Below are positions 26,000 through 27,484 of a stretch of DNA of 27,484 bases, one piece after another (the stretch's first letter is position 1; every line of letters starts with the position of its first letter). A model generated the notes under the pieces. It searched no databases. It had not been told where the DNA came from and worked only from the letters and a program-made list of their open reading frames with translations. Both the position numbers and the translations under genes were made by a program. Source of the stretch: Methylococcaceae bacterium (GTDB lineage Bacteria > Pseudomonadota > Gammaproteobacteria > Methylococcales > Methylococcaceae); assembly GCA_012026715.1 (NCBI GenBank), contig VEPB01000293.1:1-27484 (forward strand), read 5' to 3'.

Positions 26000-26015
26000 C
26001 CGCGATTTTTCGCGG
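26000..26015. promoter_or_regulatory. Perfect hairpin CCGCGA-tttt-TCGCGG
   Basis: A six-base stem with TTTT loop. No T-run after it in either direction. Could be a cruciform or RNA stem, or part of the neighbouring repeat cluster. Confidence 0.35.
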
Positions 26016-26019
26016 TGCC

Positions 26020-26038
26020 GGTCATAAGCATTATGACC
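26020..26038. promoter_or_regulatory. Palindrome GGTCATAA-gca-TTATGACC (operator-like copy 1)
   Basis: Perfect eight-base arms with a three-base spacer. Its core matches copy 2 at 26089-26109 as TCATAAnCnnTATGA. It is about 240 bases before the transglutaminase ATG. Confidence 0.6.
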
Positions 26039-26088
26039 TCCCGGCACGCGCCATACGAGCGGGTCGCCACGCTAGACCGCAGGCACCC

Positions 26089-26109
26089 GGATCATAACCG
26101 CTATGATCC
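26089..26109. promoter_or_regulatory. Palindrome GGATCATA-accgc-TATGATCC (operator-like copy 2)
   Basis: Perfect eight-base arms with a five-base spacer. The 15-base core lies exactly 70 bases from that of copy 1. The same dyad twice in one intergenic region suggests a dimeric regulator binding site. Confidence 0.6.
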
Positions 26110-26274
26110 CGCCCCGGACCGGCACTGCCCACGCCCCCCGGGCCTACGGAAAAATAGTCGCCAGTTCAAGGCGTTGAACGACGTCGATCGGCCACCGGGA
26201 ATCTGGCACGGCTCTCGCTCGTATTCGCTTGAGTCCATTGCGCGAACCACCGGCATGAGGCAACCCCGTCAACC

Positions 26275-27204
26275 ATGTCCGCCCCACACGTTCAGATTCT
26301 GACGATTCCTTCCGGTTATCGCGGCACGTTGGCGCCCCTCGCCCAGATTGCCGATCTGGTCCGCCGCGGCGCCAAGGACTTCGCCGTGCGCCGCCAGGCA
26401 GTCGCGATTCTGCGCAACGGCGGCGTACGTGCCAAGGACTATCTGGGGGAGATCAAGGCGCTGTTCCAGTGGGTGCAAAGCCATATCCGCTACACCCGCG
26501 ACACCTTCCGGGTGGAGTTGTTGCATTCGCCCCGCCGCATGCTGGAGCTGCGCGCCGGCGATTGCGACGACATGGCCGTGCTGCTGGGGGCGGTGCTGGA
26601 ATCGGTGGGCCACCCGGTGCGGCTGGTGATCACCGGCCGGGATCCCAACCGGCCGGAGCTGTTCAGCCACATCTATGTGGAAGCCTGGCACCGCGACCGC
26701 TGGATCGCCCTGGATGCCACCATGCCCCATCCCATGGGATGGGCTCCGGTCACGCCGGTCAAGCGCATCGTTTCATTGAGGAGGAATCCTGCCATGCCGA
26801 TCGATCATCCGGATTTACTGGGCGCCGTCGAGACAGTCCCGGAACGCCTTCACGACTTCCTCCGCAGTCTGCGCGGAGAAGCGATCGCGCCCCGGGACGG
26901 CCGGGTCAAAATGGTCTGGGAACTGCTGCGAAGCCGCCGGTTGTTGGGACGCGATCCGTGGGTTAAGCAAGTGCTGCGGCGTATCTGGGAGCTGGGGCTG
27001 CGGGCCCGGCCGCGGCCCCGCACGCACGCCAGGCTGGTCCAGGCCTTCCATCAGTGGGGGCTGCTGCCTAGCCAGCGGGGAACCAGCCGCGGCCCTTTAG
27101 GACCGAACCGGCCCGGCCGGCCGGTCAGGCTTCGTCCGCTGACGCCGCATCCGCGCCCCATTCCTCGTCCGCCGGCGGCCGCGGCTGGAAAGCCACGGAC
27201 ATGA
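26275..27204 (+). CDS. Transglutaminase-like cysteine protein with basic C-terminal extension
   Basis: 309 aa. Residues about 20-165 form a transglutaminase-like (papain-type) domain with the triad C97 (AGDCDDMAVLL), H132 (FSHIYVEAW) and D147 (WIALDATMP). No signal peptide is seen, so it is probably cytosolic. Members can be proteases, amidases or crosslinking enzymes; the reaction is not determined. The C-terminal half (174-309) is different in nature: helical, then strongly basic and Pro/Arg-rich. It is preceded by a perfect AGGAGG (26779-26784) nine bases before in-frame ATG 26794 (M174), so a separate shorter product is possible. ATG 26275 itself has no good ribosome site. The stop overlaps the next gene's ATG (ATGA), suggesting translational coupling. 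Confidence 0.85.
   Translation: MSAPHVQILTIPSGYRGTLAPLAQIADLVRRGAKDFAVRRQAVAILRNGGVRAKDYLGEIKALFQWVQSHIRYTRDTFRVELLHSPRRMLELRAGDCDDMAVLLGAVLESVGHPVRLVITGRDPNRPELFSHIYVEAWHRDRWIALDATMPHPMGWAPVTPVKRIVSLRRNPAMPIDHPDLLGAVETVPERLHDFLRSLRGEAIAPRDGRVKMVWELLRSRRLLGRDPWVKQVLRRIWELGLRARPRPRTHARLVQAFHQWGLLPSQRGTSRGPLGPNRPGRPVRLRPLTPHPRPIPRPPAAAAGKPRT
26779..26796 (+). promoter_or_regulatory. Internal Shine-Dalgarno and in-frame ATG inside the transglutaminase gene
   Basis: AGGAGG at 26779-26784, nine bases before ATG 26794. The ATG is in frame and would give a 136-aa product covering only the C-terminal part. This is a much better ribosome site than that of the annotated start. Confidence 0.5.
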
Positions 27205-27484
27205 GGCTCGCAATGGATAGCGCGATGCTCCGGCAAGGCCACGAACTCTATCGCGCCCTCAACCGGTTCCAGCCGGCCGAAGTGGTTGCCGCTCGCCACC
27301 GCCGCATCATGCCTCCGGTGGTGATGGAACTGGGACAACTCGCCGGACTGATCTACCGCAGCGACAAGGGAAATCGGGGCGACTCCAGAACCTATATCCA
27401 TTTCATGGAAAAGCCGCCGCGGCTGGTCAGCGATGTGACCGGGACCCAGCTCTACATCGTCGGCGGCAACTACCGCGTGACCGC
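27201..27484 (+). CDS. Unknown protein, partial (cut by window end)
   Basis: ATG 27201 overlaps the transglutaminase stop (27201-27204) and stays open for 94 codons to the window edge. The visible part starts MRLAMDSAMLRQGHELYRAL and is soluble and basic, with a helical first half. A strand-like second half includes SRTYIHFMEKPPRL, TGTQLYIVGG and NYRV. I recognise no family. The tight overlap points to co-expression with the transglutaminase-like protein, whose substrate or partner it could be. Full length and C-terminal domains are unknown. Confidence 0.65.
   Translation, partial: MRLAMDSAMLRQGHELYRALNRFQPAEVVAARHRRIMPPVVMELGQLAGLIYRSDKGNRGDSRTYIHFMEKPPRLVSDVTGTQLYIVGGNYRVT

Larger units (their letters stand above)
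25867..26274. other. 408-base structured intergenic region
   Basis: No convincing gene. It separates the divergent cyclic-di-GMP and transglutaminase genes and holds four distinct inverted repeats within 170 bases, annotated separately. It must carry both promoters; I cannot point to clear -35/-10 pairs. Confidence 0.6.

Noticed and set aside
26015..26302. 95-codon ORF across the palindromes
   Set aside because: Runs through operator-like repeats and into the transglutaminase gene in another frame; no ribosome site.

Overview
The window looks like a chromosomal segment of a high-GC Gram-negative bacterium, most likely a gammaproteobacterium. Support comes from a HemG-type flavodoxin, a tripartite RND efflux operon with an outer-membrane factor, lipobox and Sec signal sequences, an E. 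coli-like PurM and RdgB, and GC-rich coding with few stops on either strand. A methanotroph-like (Methylococcales) origin is my impression only; nothing here proves it. I see no rRNA, tRNA, transposase, integrase or CRISPR array.

Layout. 13-3493 (minus): purM, a dolichol-phosphate-mannose-synthase-like GT2 and an ArnT/PMT-like GT39 membrane transferase in one apparent operon. 3600-4151 (plus): a CDP-alcohol phosphatidyltransferase, divergent from purM. 4322-6632: a small membrane ORF, hemG, a polytopic membrane protein of unknown function and rdgB. 6732-9102 (plus): a beta-carbonic anhydrase and an APC-type amino-acid permease that is preceded by, and overlaps, an arginine-rich 31-codon leader ORF. 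9392-10929 (plus): three unknown or small membrane proteins, the last behind an AT-rich region full of repeats and followed by a textbook intrinsic terminator. 10954-14511 (minus): a secreted 1185-aa protein with a tandemly duplicated N-terminal module and a C-terminal (beta/alpha)8 glycosidase-like region. 15020-20816 (plus): a complete efflux operon in the order membrane fusion lipoprotein, RND pump, outer-membrane lipoprotein channel. 20896-25866 (minus): a 1656-aa cytosolic cyclic-di-GMP protein, read as four CBS, PAS, GAF, four PAS, GGDEF, EAL and a C-terminal CZB zinc-sensing domain. 25867-26274: a non-coding interval with four separate inverted repeats, two of which share the consensus TCATAAnCnnTATGA. 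26275 to the window end (plus): a transglutaminase-like protein translationally coupled to an unknown gene cut by the window edge.

Functional links. The GT2/GT39 pair can make and use a polyprenyl-phosphate-linked sugar at the periplasmic face. The three efflux genes overlap or nearly touch and form one pump. The two most unusual parts are the very large CBS/PAS/GAF/CZB cyclic-di-GMP protein and, divergent from it, the transglutaminase operon with its structured upstream region. This right end is the best candidate for an undescribed system, but the window ends before the operon does.
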